From NCBI GenBank assembly GCA_039191605.1, contig JBCCXL010000004.1:248001-312000 (forward strand): 64,000 bases of DNA, in the 5' to 3' direction. The notes under the pieces were generated by a model that searched no databases, was not told the DNA's origin, and saw only the letters and a list, made by a program, of their open reading frames with translations. Positions 27,557 through 36,478 of the stretch are shown one piece after another. How positions within the stretch are numbered: the stretch's first letter is position 1; each line of letters opens with the position of its first letter. Both the position numbers and the translations under genes were made by a program. This DNA comes from JBCCXL01 sp039191605 (lineage in GTDB: Bacteria > Acidobacteriota > Thermoanaerobaculia > Multivoradales > JAHZIX01).

Positions 27557-28690
27557 TCAGAAGCAGACCGGACTGGCGAGACCGTAGGAATAGGGGCAGA
27601 ACCCCCCTCGGTAGCGGTAGCAGTACGACGAGTAGTAGACGGTAGAGCCGGGAACGAGGGTCTCTGTGATCGTCCCGTTGCATTCCCGAGTCAGCTGAAC
27701 GGTGTAGCGCTTGTTGTCGTATCGGGTGTAGGTGTAGTAAGCCCTCCCTGGCCACGCGTCATAGCAATAGGTGGAGTACTCGATCACTGCGAGGTTCTCG
27801 ATACGCTCTTCCGTACCAAGGTTTTCGGGGCAAATCGTACACGGGCCGCAATCCGACGGGCAGCTACTGCAGGACTCCGAGTTGCCGCAGAAGCCATTCC
27901 CACAGATCGAACACGGGCCACCACAGTCTTCTGGGCAGGTCTCACAATCTTCCTCGAAGAAAAGGGACCCAGACCCCTGTCGTACTTGTGGACCATCGCA
28001 AACACCGTTGCCGCAGACGTAGAAGCTCTGAGGGTCGCCCGGCGGCTCAAAGGCGGCGAAGATCTGGGCTACCGCCGTGGTCGAAATGGGAAGGCCGTCT
28101 TCAGCCAATCGCTGCTCACTCTGCGCAGCGAAATCGCTCCAATCCTGGTAGATCAGGCTCGCCTCGTTCACCAGGACCTCGAAGGTCAAGATCCGGGATT
28201 CCTCTTCGGCGAAGCGCAGCAATTCACTCCGCAAGTCGGTGTGCCCCGCAAGAAGCTCAAAGACTGCGTGACTGCCTAGCTCTTCACCAGAAGCCATCAC
28301 AGGACCTACCTTCTCTCGTATTGCCTGAGCCTGGTTGCGCTGCGAAACCTTCGACTCCATCACGGCGCTCTTTTGCACCGGGTAACGTTCCTCGAGGTAT
28401 CGGTCTCCGCTGGCGAAAATTCGAACCTGCACCTGATTGGTTCCATCCTGAAGCCAATCCAGGGGAATCGAATAGAAGAGCGTGGGGACCAGATCAGCTC
28501 CTTTGTCACCGGCCTGGGCTGCCAAACCCGCTGCGGCCTCACAAGCGCCCAGCTCCGCGGATCCCGTGGAGAAAATGTTCTCCAAGTCAGAGCTCGCAAT
28601 TGACTGGGCACCGACGGCCGCCGTGCCTAAAGTCATTAAGAAGACCAAAAAGACTACGAATGAGAGCTGCGAAAGCTTCGGATGAATCAT
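27557..28690 (-). CDS. Cys-rich secreted protein, paralog 2
   Basis: A 377-residue exported protein. AGAGGAGGT precedes ATG 28690; a signal peptide (FVVFLVFLMTLGTAAVGAQ) follows. Same layout as the other two: Cys-poor N-terminal domain with FYSIPLDWLQDGTNQVQVRI, Cys modules CGNGVC...CETCPEDCGGPC and CGNGFC...CSSCPSDCGPC, then YYTYTRYDNKRYTVQLTREC and C-terminal ASPVCF. It is the most diverged of the three and has an extra insert before its first CETC motif. Function unknown; the invariant Cys spacing and C-terminal CF suggest disulfide-bonded surface or envelope proteins. Confidence 0.8.
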   Translation of the reverse strand: MIHPKLSQLSFVVFLVFLMTLGTAAVGAQSIASSDLENIFSTGSAELGACEAAAGLAAQAGDKGADLVPTLFYSIPLDWLQDGTNQVQVRIFASGDRYLEERYPVQKSAVMESKVSQRNQAQAIREKVGPVMASGEELGSHAVFELLAGHTDLRSELLRFAEEESRILTFEVLVNEASLIYQDWSDFAAQSEQRLAEDGLPISTTAVAQIFAAFEPPGDPQSFYVCGNGVCDGPQVRQGSGSLFFEEDCETCPEDCGGPCSICGNGFCGNSESCSSCPSDCGPCTICPENLGTEERIENLAVIEYSTYCYDAWPGRAYYTYTRYDNKRYTVQLTRECNGTITETLVPGSTVYYSSYCYRYRGGFCPYSYGLASPVCF

Positions 28691-28736
28691 TGGAAGACCT
28701 CCTCTGGAACAACCTGTAATGCGTGGAATTAAAATA

Positions 28737-28764
28737 AATATATCGAACTTACGAAGTGCCGCAA
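28737..28764 (-). promoter_or_regulatory. promoter of Cys-rich paralog 2
   Basis: On the minus strand TTGCGG (28764-28759), 16-bp spacer, TATATT (28742-28737). Confidence 0.75.
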
Positions 28765-28794
28765 TCAGGGAAAATCAGGATAAAAGCTCCCGGT

Positions 28795-28837
28795 GAAATG
28801 AAAAATCCCCCCAGGGCCCCTTGGCCTGGGGGGATTT
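28795..28837 (-). terminator. intrinsic terminator of Cys-rich paralog 3
   Basis: A 13-bp or longer stem (aaatccccccagg / cctggggggattt) followed on the minus strand by a T-rich tail (atttttcatttc). Similar in sequence to the terminator of paralog 1. Confidence 0.88.
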
Positions 28838-28856
28838 CGCTATCTAAGACCGGAGC

Positions 28857-29963
28857 TTAGAAGCAGACCGGGCTGGCGTAGCCGTAGGAGAAGGAGCAGG
28901 AAACGCCGGTGTACTTCCAGCAATAGCTAGAGAAGTAGGTGGCGGATCCGGGTACCTCGGTCTCGGTGACGCTGCCGTTGCACTGCTCGGTGCGCTGGAC
29001 GTCGTAACGCTTGTAGTTGTTCTGGGTCAGGGTGTAGTACTGCCGCCCGGGCCACGCGTCCATACAGTAGGTCGAAAGCGGGGTGCTGCCCAGGAAGTCG
29101 GTGCGTTCTACGGTACCGAGATCCTTTGGGCAGTCAATGCAGACACCGCAATCCGACGGGCAAGAGGAGCAGGTCTCGGTGCCGCCGCAGAAGCCGTTGC
29201 CGCAGATCGAGCAGGGGCCACCACAGTCCTGCGGACAGGACTCGCAATTCTCGCCCAGCGGCGGAGTGCCGCCACCGCAGCTTCCGTCACCACAAACGAA
29301 GAATTCCTGGGGGCCTCCTGGAGTCACCTCGGTCTGGAACACCGTCGCGTTGGCCTGAACCGCCACCGGCAGCCCGTGCTCCCGCAGCTGCTCACCGCTG
29401 CTGGTCAGGAACTCACTCCAGCCCTGGTAGGAGACGCTCGCTCCGTTCACCAGCACCTCAATGGCGATGCCGTGATCGGCCGTCGCGCTGAGGTCTAGCA
29501 GGGTGGAGCGGACGGCGCTGCGATCCGACAAGAACTCAAAGACCGAGGCTTCCTGCACCGTTTCGAGGGCCTCGATGGAAATCCCCTCCAGCCCTTCCGC
29601 GAGGCGCTGGCGCTGGCCCTCGTGGGCCGCCTCGACCACCTGGCGCTGGATGCGGAAGGATTCCTGGACGTAGAGCTCGCCATCGGCGAAAGCCTTGACG
29701 ATGACCTCGTTCTCGCCCTCGCTGAGGAAGTTCAGCGGCACCGAATAAAAGAGCGGCAAGGCGGTCGCAACCAAGGCGTCGCGGGAGACGCCGGCGGGGC
29801 TCGCCACCGTGCCGCAGGCCTCAGCAGCGGCAAAGAGCTCAGGGAAAGCGGCGCGGTCGACCTCTCCGGAGAGAGATTGAGCCTGTAGCGGGGACATCGT
29901 AAGAATCAGAGAGCTAGCGAAAGCGAAGAGCAGAACGAGATGGAAGGGAATGCGATGGCGCAT
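28857..29963 (-). CDS. Cys-rich secreted protein, paralog 3
   Basis: A 368-residue exported protein, the same length as paralog 1 and alike along its whole length, including the start MRHRIPFHLVLLF and signal end SPLQAQ. Start is ATG 29963, with AAGGAGAGT upstream, the same site as in paralog 1. Cys modules: CGDGSC...CESCPQDCGGPC and CGNGFC...CSSCPSDCGVC. Ends YGYASPVCF. Paralogs 1 and 3 seem a more recent duplication than paralog 2, although paralog 2 lies between them. Confidence 0.8.
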   Translation of the reverse strand: MRHRIPFHLVLLFAFASSLILTMSPLQAQSLSGEVDRAAFPELFAAAEACGTVASPAGVSRDALVATALPLFYSVPLNFLSEGENEVIVKAFADGELYVQESFRIQRQVVEAAHEGQRQRLAEGLEGISIEALETVQEASVFEFLSDRSAVRSTLLDLSATADHGIAIEVLVNGASVSYQGWSEFLTSSGEQLREHGLPVAVQANATVFQTEVTPGGPQEFFVCGDGSCGGGTPPLGENCESCPQDCGGPCSICGNGFCGGTETCSSCPSDCGVCIDCPKDLGTVERTDFLGSTPLSTYCMDAWPGRQYYTLTQNNYKRYDVQRTEQCNGSVTETEVPGSATYFSSYCWKYTGVSCSFSYGYASPVCF

Positions 29964-30018
29964 GGGATACGACTCTCCTTGCAGTAGATCAGAAGTGAAA
30001 ACTAACAACTCTATTCAA

Positions 30019-30046
30019 ATAATAATAAAAACACGACTGAGCGCAA
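30019..30046 (-). promoter_or_regulatory. promoter of Cys-rich paralog 3
   Basis: On the minus strand TTGCGC (30046-30041), 16-bp spacer, TATTAT (30024-30019). Confidence 0.7.
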
Positions 30047-30064
30047 CCCCTGAATGAACCTATC

Positions 30065-32257
30065 TTGCCAGTACTTCGCGCACCGCGAAACCGAAGCGCG
30101 GTTGCCTGGTCGAGTGGGGTGGGCTACGCTCCATTTCCCGTGACTGTTCCCCCTCTCAGAATCCAGGCCAAGCCGGCTCCCCAAGGGGGCGCTGGACCCC
30201 GATTCGACGGTTCCGGAACTCGATTCGCCGTCTGGGCTCCCGGGGCCCATCGGGTGGAAGTCTGCCTCTTTGGCGACCTGGCAGAGGTGAGCGAAAATCG
30301 CCGAGCTCTACTCCACCGCCGCGGTGATGGCCTATGGCATGGATATCTGCCGGACGTCGAGCCGGGCACCCTCTACGGCTACCGGGCAGAAGGCCCGTGG
30401 GCGCCGGAGCGGGGACAGCGCTACAACCCGGCCAAGCTCCTCATCGATCCCTGGGCTCGGGATGTCGTCGGCGAGCTGCGGTGGGTTTCGGAGCTCTTCC
30501 ACCGTGGCCCTGATGGCGAGCGCCACCCCGGCAATAGCGCCCCCTTCGTGCCCCGCGGCAGAGTCGTGGACGAGACCTTCGATTGGCAGTCGGTTCCCCG
30601 GCCCGGTACGCCGTGGCGGGATACGGTGATCTACGAAACCCACGTCGCGGGCCATACCCGACTTCATCCAGAAGTGCCCGAAAGCCTGCGGGGAACCTAT
30701 CTGGGCCTGGCCTCTCCGGCGGTGATTCGTCACTTCAAGGAGCTCGGCGTGACCGCCGTCGAGCTGCTCCCGGTCGCCCACCGGATTTCTGAGCACGGCC
30801 TGCAGGAGCGGGGTCTGAGTAACTATTGGGGCTACAACCCCCTAGGTTTCTTTGCCCCAGACCGCCGCTTCGCCGCCACCGACGACGCCGTCGCCGAGTT
30901 CAAGACGATGGTCCGGGAGCTTCATCGGGCGGGGTTGGAGGTCTTTCTCGACGTCGTCTTCAACCACACCGCCGAAGGCGATCAGGATGGACCGACCTTG
31001 GGCCTCAAGGGCCTCGACTACCGCGGCTACTATCGCCTCGATCCCGAGGCCCCCCAGCGTCACGTCGATCTCTCCGGCTGCGGAAATACGCCGGATATCC
31101 GCTTCCCGGCCTTCCAGAGGCTGGTTCTCGACTGCCTGCGCTATTGGGTCCAGGAGATGGGGGTCGACGGCTTCCGCTTCGACCTCGCGCCAACCCTCGG
31201 CCGCAGCCCGGGGATCGGTTTCGACCCCCAGGCGCCCTTTTTCCGCGCCATCGCCGAGGACCCGGCCCTGCGCGGTGTGAAGTGGATCGCCGAACCCTGG
31301 GACCTCGGCCCCGGGGGCTATCAGCAGGGGGGCTTCCCGGCCCCGTGGTCGTGCTGGAACGACCGCTTCCGCGATGATCTTCGAGCCTTCTGGCGGGGAG
31401 ACGAAGGCATGCTGCCGCGGCTCGCAAGTCGACTCGCGGGCTCCAGCGAGATCTACTCCCGGGGTCCGGGGGATGGGGTCAACTACGTCACCGCCCACGA
31501 TGGCTTCACCCTCTACGATCTGGTGAGCTTCGAGTCGCGGCGCAACCACGCTAACGGCGAAGACAATCGGGACGGTCACGGAAACAACCTGTCTCGCAAT
31601 TGGGGAGTGGAAGGGCCCAGCCGCGACCCTAGGATCGTCGCGCTGCGCAATCGGGTGCGGCGCGCCTTCTTCGCCACCCTGGCCCTCTCCCAGGGGGTGC
31701 CGATGCTCTCCCACGGCGATGAGGTCAGCCGCAGCCAGCAGGGCAACAACAACGCCTACTGCCACGACAGCCCCCTCACCTGGATTCACTGGAAAGTCGA
31801 GGGAGAAGATCGGCTGCTGGCCGTCTTCCTGCGGGAAGCCCTGCGGATCCGACGACAATGGCCGATCTTTCGGCGGCGGCACTTCTTCCGCGGCCATCGC
31901 CCCGGCCGCGGTGCGGACATCCTCTGGCTCCGCCCGGATGGCCTGACCATGACCTCCGCGGACTGGCACGAGCGCCAGCGCAGGGTGCTGGGAGCGTTCT
32001 TGCCGGACGGCTGCGATGACGGCGAAGGGAATAGCTCCGCCGATCACCGCCACCCCTGTAACTGCCTGGTGCTGCTCTTCAATGGCTCCCAAGATGACTT
32101 TCTCTTTCGGCTGCCACCGGCCATCGAAGCTCGCTCCCTGGCCCCTCTACTCGACAGTGCTCGCTTCCCGGAAGTCCCCATAATGAAGACGCCCCTGGAG
32201 GTGGTGGTCGCCGCCCATTCGGTCCTGGTGCTAGCGGAGACTGCCTCTCACGGCTAA
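30065..32257 (+). CDS. glgX: glycogen debranching enzyme GlgX/TreX type
   Basis: A GH13 isoamylase-type enzyme that cleaves alpha-1,6 branches of glycogen or limit dextrin. N-terminal CBM48-like domain (GTRFAVWAPGAHRVEVCLFG), then the TIM barrel: DTVIYETHVAGHTRLHP, DVVFNHTAEG, nucleophile region DGFRFDLAPTLGR, acid/base region WIAEPWDLGPGGYQ, and TAHDGFTLYDLVSFE. About 730 residues from the TTG at 30065; GTG 30140 is an alternative that removes 25 poorly conserved residues. No other glycogen gene is next to it. Its 5' end faces the Cys-rich cluster, divergently. Confidence 0.93.
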   Translation: MPVLRAPRNRSAVAWSSGVGYAPFPVTVPPLRIQAKPAPQGGAGPRFDGSGTRFAVWAPGAHRVEVCLFGDLAEVSENRRALLHRRGDGLWHGYLPDVEPGTLYGYRAEGPWAPERGQRYNPAKLLIDPWARDVVGELRWVSELFHRGPDGERHPGNSAPFVPRGRVVDETFDWQSVPRPGTPWRDTVIYETHVAGHTRLHPEVPESLRGTYLGLASPAVIRHFKELGVTAVELLPVAHRISEHGLQERGLSNYWGYNPLGFFAPDRRFAATDDAVAEFKTMVRELHRAGLEVFLDVVFNHTAEGDQDGPTLGLKGLDYRGYYRLDPEAPQRHVDLSGCGNTPDIRFPAFQRLVLDCLRYWVQEMGVDGFRFDLAPTLGRSPGIGFDPQAPFFRAIAEDPALRGVKWIAEPWDLGPGGYQQGGFPAPWSCWNDRFRDDLRAFWRGDEGMLPRLASRLAGSSEIYSRGPGDGVNYVTAHDGFTLYDLVSFESRRNHANGEDNRDGHGNNLSRNWGVEGPSRDPRIVALRNRVRRAFFATLALSQGVPMLSHGDEVSRSQQGNNNAYCHDSPLTWIHWKVEGEDRLLAVFLREALRIRRQWPIFRRRHFFRGHRPGRGADILWLRPDGLTMTSADWHERQRRVLGAFLPDGCDDGEGNSSADHRHPCNCLVLLFNGSQDDFLFRLPPAIEARSLAPLLDSARFPEVPIMKTPLEVVVAAHSVLVLAETASHG

Positions 32258-32532
32258 AAGCCCGCGGCAAATCGCAGCGATTGACGGGGCTTGAAGCCGA
32301 CGGATCCGCTGATTCCGCAGCTTGTCTGATAGCCTTCTCCTTAGACTTGCTATTCATCGGGTTCACCCTATAGCGGTTGACCCCATGCATGATTTACCGA
32401 TCGCTCGGATGCCATCCACCCTCGGGAACCGCCTTTGGGCTCTCTCCTTCGGGGAGGAGCTGGCGACGAGCTGCTACGGTCGCCCCCCCAAGGCGTCCTG
32501 AGAGTCTCAGCAATAAGAAGGTTGGCCTCCCC

Positions 32533-33441
32533 ATGAGTGGCTCTCTCCACCCCCGTCTACTTCCCGCATCGATCGCCAATCTCCATCAACTCTCCGAGCT
32601 CAGCAATCGCTGCCGCCCCAAGAACGGAGAGGATCGAGTCGCTAACCCCGAAACCCTGGCCCTGCGCCTGCGCCGGGAGGGCATCGATTTGACGGCCAGC
32701 CGGGTATTGTCCTGGCGTGGACGATGGGAGGGAATGGCATTGATCGGCCGCCGCGGTTACTCCGCGCGCATCGCCGACTTCATACTCACTCCCCAGCTGC
32801 GGCGCCAGGGGCTCGGATCCTGGCTGCTGCGAGAGATTCTCCGCGAAGCTCGCCTGCGCGCTGATCGCACTCTGGAGATGGAGGTCCGCGAGGATGATGA
32901 CGTCGCCAGCGCTCTCGCCGTCGCCAACGGCTTCCAGGCGGAAGGACGCCTGGTGGGCTATCGACGGCCGGGAGAAGAGAGCTATCAGCGAGCTCGGGAG
33001 GATCTCGCCGCCGGGGACCTGGTGGAGATGGACGTCTACCACCTCGCCCGGGCGCTGGTGCGACGCGGGGACCCCGCCTGGCCTTGGCTGCTCACCGGCG
33101 AGAGCACCGCGTTCCTAGGCTCGCCGCACCGCGCCTTCCATCGCGGTGAAGCGATGGTCTTGATCTCTAGCCCCTATCGCTCCCCGGTGTGGATTCTCAG
33201 TCTGCTGCCGGGCCGCTTGGAGAAGCCGGAAGACTCTCTGCCGCAGTTGATCAACGGTCTGCTCCTGGCCTTTCCGGGCCGCACCTGGTGCACTCCTCGG
33301 CTCTTCCCCGAGGCCTTTGCGGCGGCCGCCTTCGAGCCCGCCGGCTTCCGCCGGGAGCCTACCGCTCGGCAGCATTGGCGACTCGACCTGCGACATCATT
33401 TAGTGCCTGAGCCGGAGCCGGAGCCGGAGCCGGACTCCTGA
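32533..33441 (+). CDS. GNAT-family N-acetyltransferase
   Basis: A 302-residue protein. Acetyl-CoA-binding motif A is seen in IADFILTPQLRRQGLGSWLL (RRQGLG loop), followed by the beta-5 region MEVREDDDVASALAVANGF. The C-terminal half (from about residue 150) is a second, less clear domain, possibly a degenerate GNAT repeat. It ends in a PEPEPEPEPD tail from a 6-bp repeat. I start it at ATG 32533; the open frame extends to a TTG at 32377 but that part is low-complexity. Substrate unknown. Confidence 0.75.
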   Translation: MSGSLHPRLLPASIANLHQLSELSNRCRPKNGEDRVANPETLALRLRREGIDLTASRVLSWRGRWEGMALIGRRGYSARIADFILTPQLRRQGLGSWLLREILREARLRADRTLEMEVREDDDVASALAVANGFQAEGRLVGYRRPGEESYQRAREDLAAGDLVEMDVYHLARALVRRGDPAWPWLLTGESTAFLGSPHRAFHRGEAMVLISSPYRSPVWILSLLPGRLEKPEDSLPQLINGLLLAFPGRTWCTPRLFPEAFAAAAFEPAGFRREPTARQHWRLDLRHHLVPEPEPEPEPDS

Positions 33442-33793
33442 ATCGGAGCAATCAAAACGACCGGCCTCCAAGCGCTAGCTCCCAGCTCAAGCTCAGAGCT
33501 CCCCACTACCGGGGCTCCCTAGATTCCGGCTTCCCGCTCCCCACCGCTGCCGGGATTGAACCGTCTCGCTGTCGCAGGCTACTTGAATCTTAGGTGGGCT
33601 GAGTCGCAGGTGGGCTGAGTCGCAGGTGGGCTGAGTCGTAGGATCGTTGCGTCGTAGGCTGACCGCTGGGAGATGTCAGGAAAAAAACGCCTTCCGAGAA
33701 AGATCGCTGCTAAGAAATCGCCCCTCCCCTCCGTGATCTAGGTATCGCCCCACCGGTACACACCCCGATTCATGGCTCATTGCGGGAGGCCCC
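33442..33793. other. 352-bp gap with 16-bp repeats
   Basis: No gene seen. Contains the tandem array at 33592-33655 and, at its end, GGGAGG before the ADOP permease start. Confidence 0.6.
33592..33655. repeat. 16-bp tandem repeat, three good units plus one degenerate
   Basis: Units aggtgggctgagtcgc at 33592, 33608 and 33624 (last base differs), and a diverged fourth at 33640. Non-coding. Confidence 0.9.
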
Positions 33794-36340
33794 ATGGAAA
33801 ACCTGGTTCGCGACCTTCGTTTCGCCCTTCGCACCCTTTGGCGCAAACCCGTCTTTGCGGCGGTAGCGATCCTCTCCCTCGCCCTTGGAATCGGCGCCAA
33901 TAGCGCGATCTTCAGCCTGGTGAACTCCCTGCTCCTGGCTCCCCTCCCGGGCCTGGAGGAGCCAGACCAGCTGGTACGCCTGTACTCCCATGAGGCGGAA
34001 CAGATCGCCTACCTCGGCCTCTCCAAGGTCGAGCTCGAAGAGCTCGGCGCTGGCGCCAATAGTCTGGCGCAAATCCCCGCCCCGACTTCCGTGAGCCAGG
34101 CTGGGAGCACCGCTGATGGCAGCGAAGGGCAGACGACGAGCCCAGCCATCACCGGAGTGGCCCTCTCTAACTTTTCCCTGCGTCTGGGGGATAGCTCTCC
34201 TCAGGTTGCCTTCGGCTACTACGCTATGGGCAACTACTTTCAGGTGTTGGGGGTGACGCCCCATCGCGGGCGCTTCTTTACTCCGCTAGAAGATCTAGAG
34301 CCCGGCGCCCACGCCGTCGCCGTGGTCTCCCATCAGTTCTGGCGACAGGCCCTGGGGGCCTCCGAAGACGCCATCGGCTCCCCCATCGACCTCAACGGCA
34401 CTCGCTTCGAGATCGTGGGGGTCGCTCCCCCGGGCTTTGTCGGCACCACCGCCCTGTTTGAGCCTCAGCTCTGGATTCCCAGCTCGATGCTGACCATCGG
34501 CACCAGCACGGCGGAGGAAGCTCGAGAGTTGCTGCAGAACCGAGAGTCGCGACTCTTCACCCCCACCGCTCGCCTCGCCGCCGGGGTCACGGTCGCAGAA
34601 GCTCATGCCGAGATCACCGGCCTGGGCCAGCAGCTGGCTGAGGAATATCCCATCGCCTACAGCAGCGGCGCGGTGGAGCTCGGCGCCGTCCCGGCCTCGG
34701 ACGCCCGAATCGAGGTCGGCCTCGCCGGTCCTCTGCGCCTCGCCGCCACGATTCTCCTCGCTCTGGTCGGTCTGGTGCTGCTCATCGCCTGCGCCAACGT
34801 GGCCAATCTTCTCCTCGCCCGCGCCGCATCCCGTCATCGGGAGCTCTCCATCCGCCTTGCCCTCGGCGCTGGGCGCCGCACCCTAATTCGGCAGATGCTG
34901 ACGGAAAGTGCGCTGCTATCGACCCTCGGCGGCGTAGCGGGGCTGGTGCTGGCCTACGGCACCACCCGCTGGTTCAACACCCTGCGGCCAGAAACCGGTC
35001 TACCGATTCGCCTCAACTTCGAGGTCGATACCCGAGTCGTGATCTTCACCTTCGTCGTCTCCGCTCTGGCGGCGCTGCTCTTCGGACTCGCTCCGGCCCT
35101 GCGCTCCTCCCGCAGCGGCATCGCCTCTCGCCTCGGCGGCACGTCGGCCGTCGGTCGCTCCCCTCGCCGACTGGGGCCCGCCGCCCTGGTCACCGTGCAG
35201 GTAGCCCTCTCCCTAGTGTTGTTGACCAGCGCCGCCCTCTTCACCCAGAGCCTCGCCAACGCCGAGTCGATGGATATCGGCCTCGAGGCCGAGGGAGTGT
35301 TGGCGGTGACCCTGGATGCCTCCCTTACCGGACACGATGAGACCGCCGCGCGGCAGCTCTACCAGGAGCTGGTGGAGGAAGCTCGCACCCTTCCGGGAGT
35401 GGAGTCCGCCACCCAAACGGCGTCAGCTCCGATGGATTGGAGCGCCTCCATCCGCGGCGTGGTGAAGGAGACCGAAGGTCAGCTTCGGGAGGAAGAGAGC
35501 CAGCAGATCTTCACCGCCTATGTCGGCACCGACTACTTCAAGACCCTGCGCACCGAGCTGCTGCGAGGCCGCCCTTTCCTCGACACCGATGTACCGGATC
35601 ACCCCGGCGTCGCGATCATCAACGAGACCTTCGCCCAGCGCCTCTATGGCGGTGAGCCCGCCCTCGGCCAGCGGCTGCGAATCAGCGGCTACGAGGAACC
35701 CTTCACCATCGTCGGCGTCGCCGAGGACGGCAAGTACCGCATCCATGGCGAAGCCCAGATGCCCTTCCTCTTCCTGCCGCTGGAACAGGTCTTCCAGGTG
35801 CGCCAAAGCCTGATGTTGCGCAGCGCCGGAGATCCGGCAGCGCTGCTCCCCCCCTTGCGCCGCATCCTCCAGCGCCTCGACCCCGATCTCGCCATCGAGA
35901 GCGCCATGCCCTTCTCCGAGGCCATCGCCACTCGTGCCCTCACCCCGGTGCGCATCGTCGCCGTCCTCGCCGCCGCCTTCGGCGCCCTCGGCCTGATCCT
36001 CTCCCTGGCGGGGCTCTACGGCCTGCTCTCCTTCGCCGTCGCCCAGCGCACCAAGGAGATGGGCCTGCGTCTCGCCCTCGGAGCCTCCTCCGGCAACCTG
36101 CTGGGCCTGATCCTGCGCCAGGCCCTCACCCTGGTGGGCCTCGGCCTCTTCCTCGGCCTCGGCTTCGCCTTCGCCACCGGCCGCGCCCTCTCCAGCCTGC
36201 TGATCGACATCCAGGGCACCGACCCCACCCTGCTCACCGCCGTCGCCCTCTTCCTGCTTCTGACCACCCTCGCCGCCGCCTATCCCCCCGCCCGCCGCGC
36301 GGCGAAGGTCGATCCCATGGTCTCCCTAAGGCAGGAATAA
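33794..36340 (+). CDS. ADOP-type MacB/FtsX permease (orphan)
   Basis: An 848-residue permease. N-terminal motif DLRFALRTLWRKPVFAAVAI and first membrane helix with ALGIGANSAIFSLVN, then a large periplasmic MacB core domain. FtsX-type helices begin at about 310 (LLALVGLVLLIACANVANLLL; RELSIRLALGAGRR). There is a second periplasmic domain and a second FtsX block (MGLRLALGASSGNLLGLILR). This duplicated FtsX layout, with no ATPase gene beside it, defines the acidobacterial duplicated orphan permeases. Role in those bacteria is mostly unknown; partner ATPases must be encoded elsewhere. Confidence 0.92.
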   Translation: MENLVRDLRFALRTLWRKPVFAAVAILSLALGIGANSAIFSLVNSLLLAPLPGLEEPDQLVRLYSHEAEQIAYLGLSKVELEELGAGANSLAQIPAPTSVSQAGSTADGSEGQTTSPAITGVALSNFSLRLGDSSPQVAFGYYAMGNYFQVLGVTPHRGRFFTPLEDLEPGAHAVAVVSHQFWRQALGASEDAIGSPIDLNGTRFEIVGVAPPGFVGTTALFEPQLWIPSSMLTIGTSTAEEARELLQNRESRLFTPTARLAAGVTVAEAHAEITGLGQQLAEEYPIAYSSGAVELGAVPASDARIEVGLAGPLRLAATILLALVGLVLLIACANVANLLLARAASRHRELSIRLALGAGRRTLIRQMLTESALLSTLGGVAGLVLAYGTTRWFNTLRPETGLPIRLNFEVDTRVVIFTFVVSALAALLFGLAPALRSSRSGIASRLGGTSAVGRSPRRLGPAALVTVQVALSLVLLTSAALFTQSLANAESMDIGLEAEGVLAVTLDASLTGHDETAARQLYQELVEEARTLPGVESATQTASAPMDWSASIRGVVKETEGQLREEESQQIFTAYVGTDYFKTLRTELLRGRPFLDTDVPDHPGVAIINETFAQRLYGGEPALGQRLRISGYEEPFTIVGVAEDGKYRIHGEAQMPFLFLPLEQVFQVRQSLMLRSAGDPAALLPPLRRILQRLDPDLAIESAMPFSEAIATRALTPVRIVAVLAAAFGALGLILSLAGLYGLLSFAVAQRTKEMGLRLALGASSGNLLGLILRQALTLVGLGLFLGLGFAFATGRALSSLLIDIQGTDPTLLTAVALFLLLTTLAAAYPPARRAAKVDPMVSLRQE

Positions 36341-36390
36341 GGGACACGCCCATCAGGGCCGGCGCCACGGAGTCAACCTTCAGGCGCCGG

Positions 36391-36478
36391 CCCGCGGCAG
36401 CTCGCTGAAGTCCCCGCAACGGCTACTTGAAGCACCCACGGCAGCTACCGGAAATACCCGCGGCAGCTACCGGAAATA
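36391..36478. repeat. 22-bp tandem repeat, four units, over the 3' end of the last antiporter gene
   Basis: Two exact-type units (cccacggcagctaccggaaata at 36435, cccgcggcagctaccggaaata at 36457) and two diverged ones at 36391 and 36413. The unit at 36457-36478 holds the stop codon of the minus-strand gene ending at 36467, so the gene end appears to have been copied outward. Confidence 0.85.

Noticed and set aside
30842..32092. Minus-strand open frame of 416 codons opposite glgX
   Set aside because: Shadow of conserved GH13 sequence in high-GC DNA.
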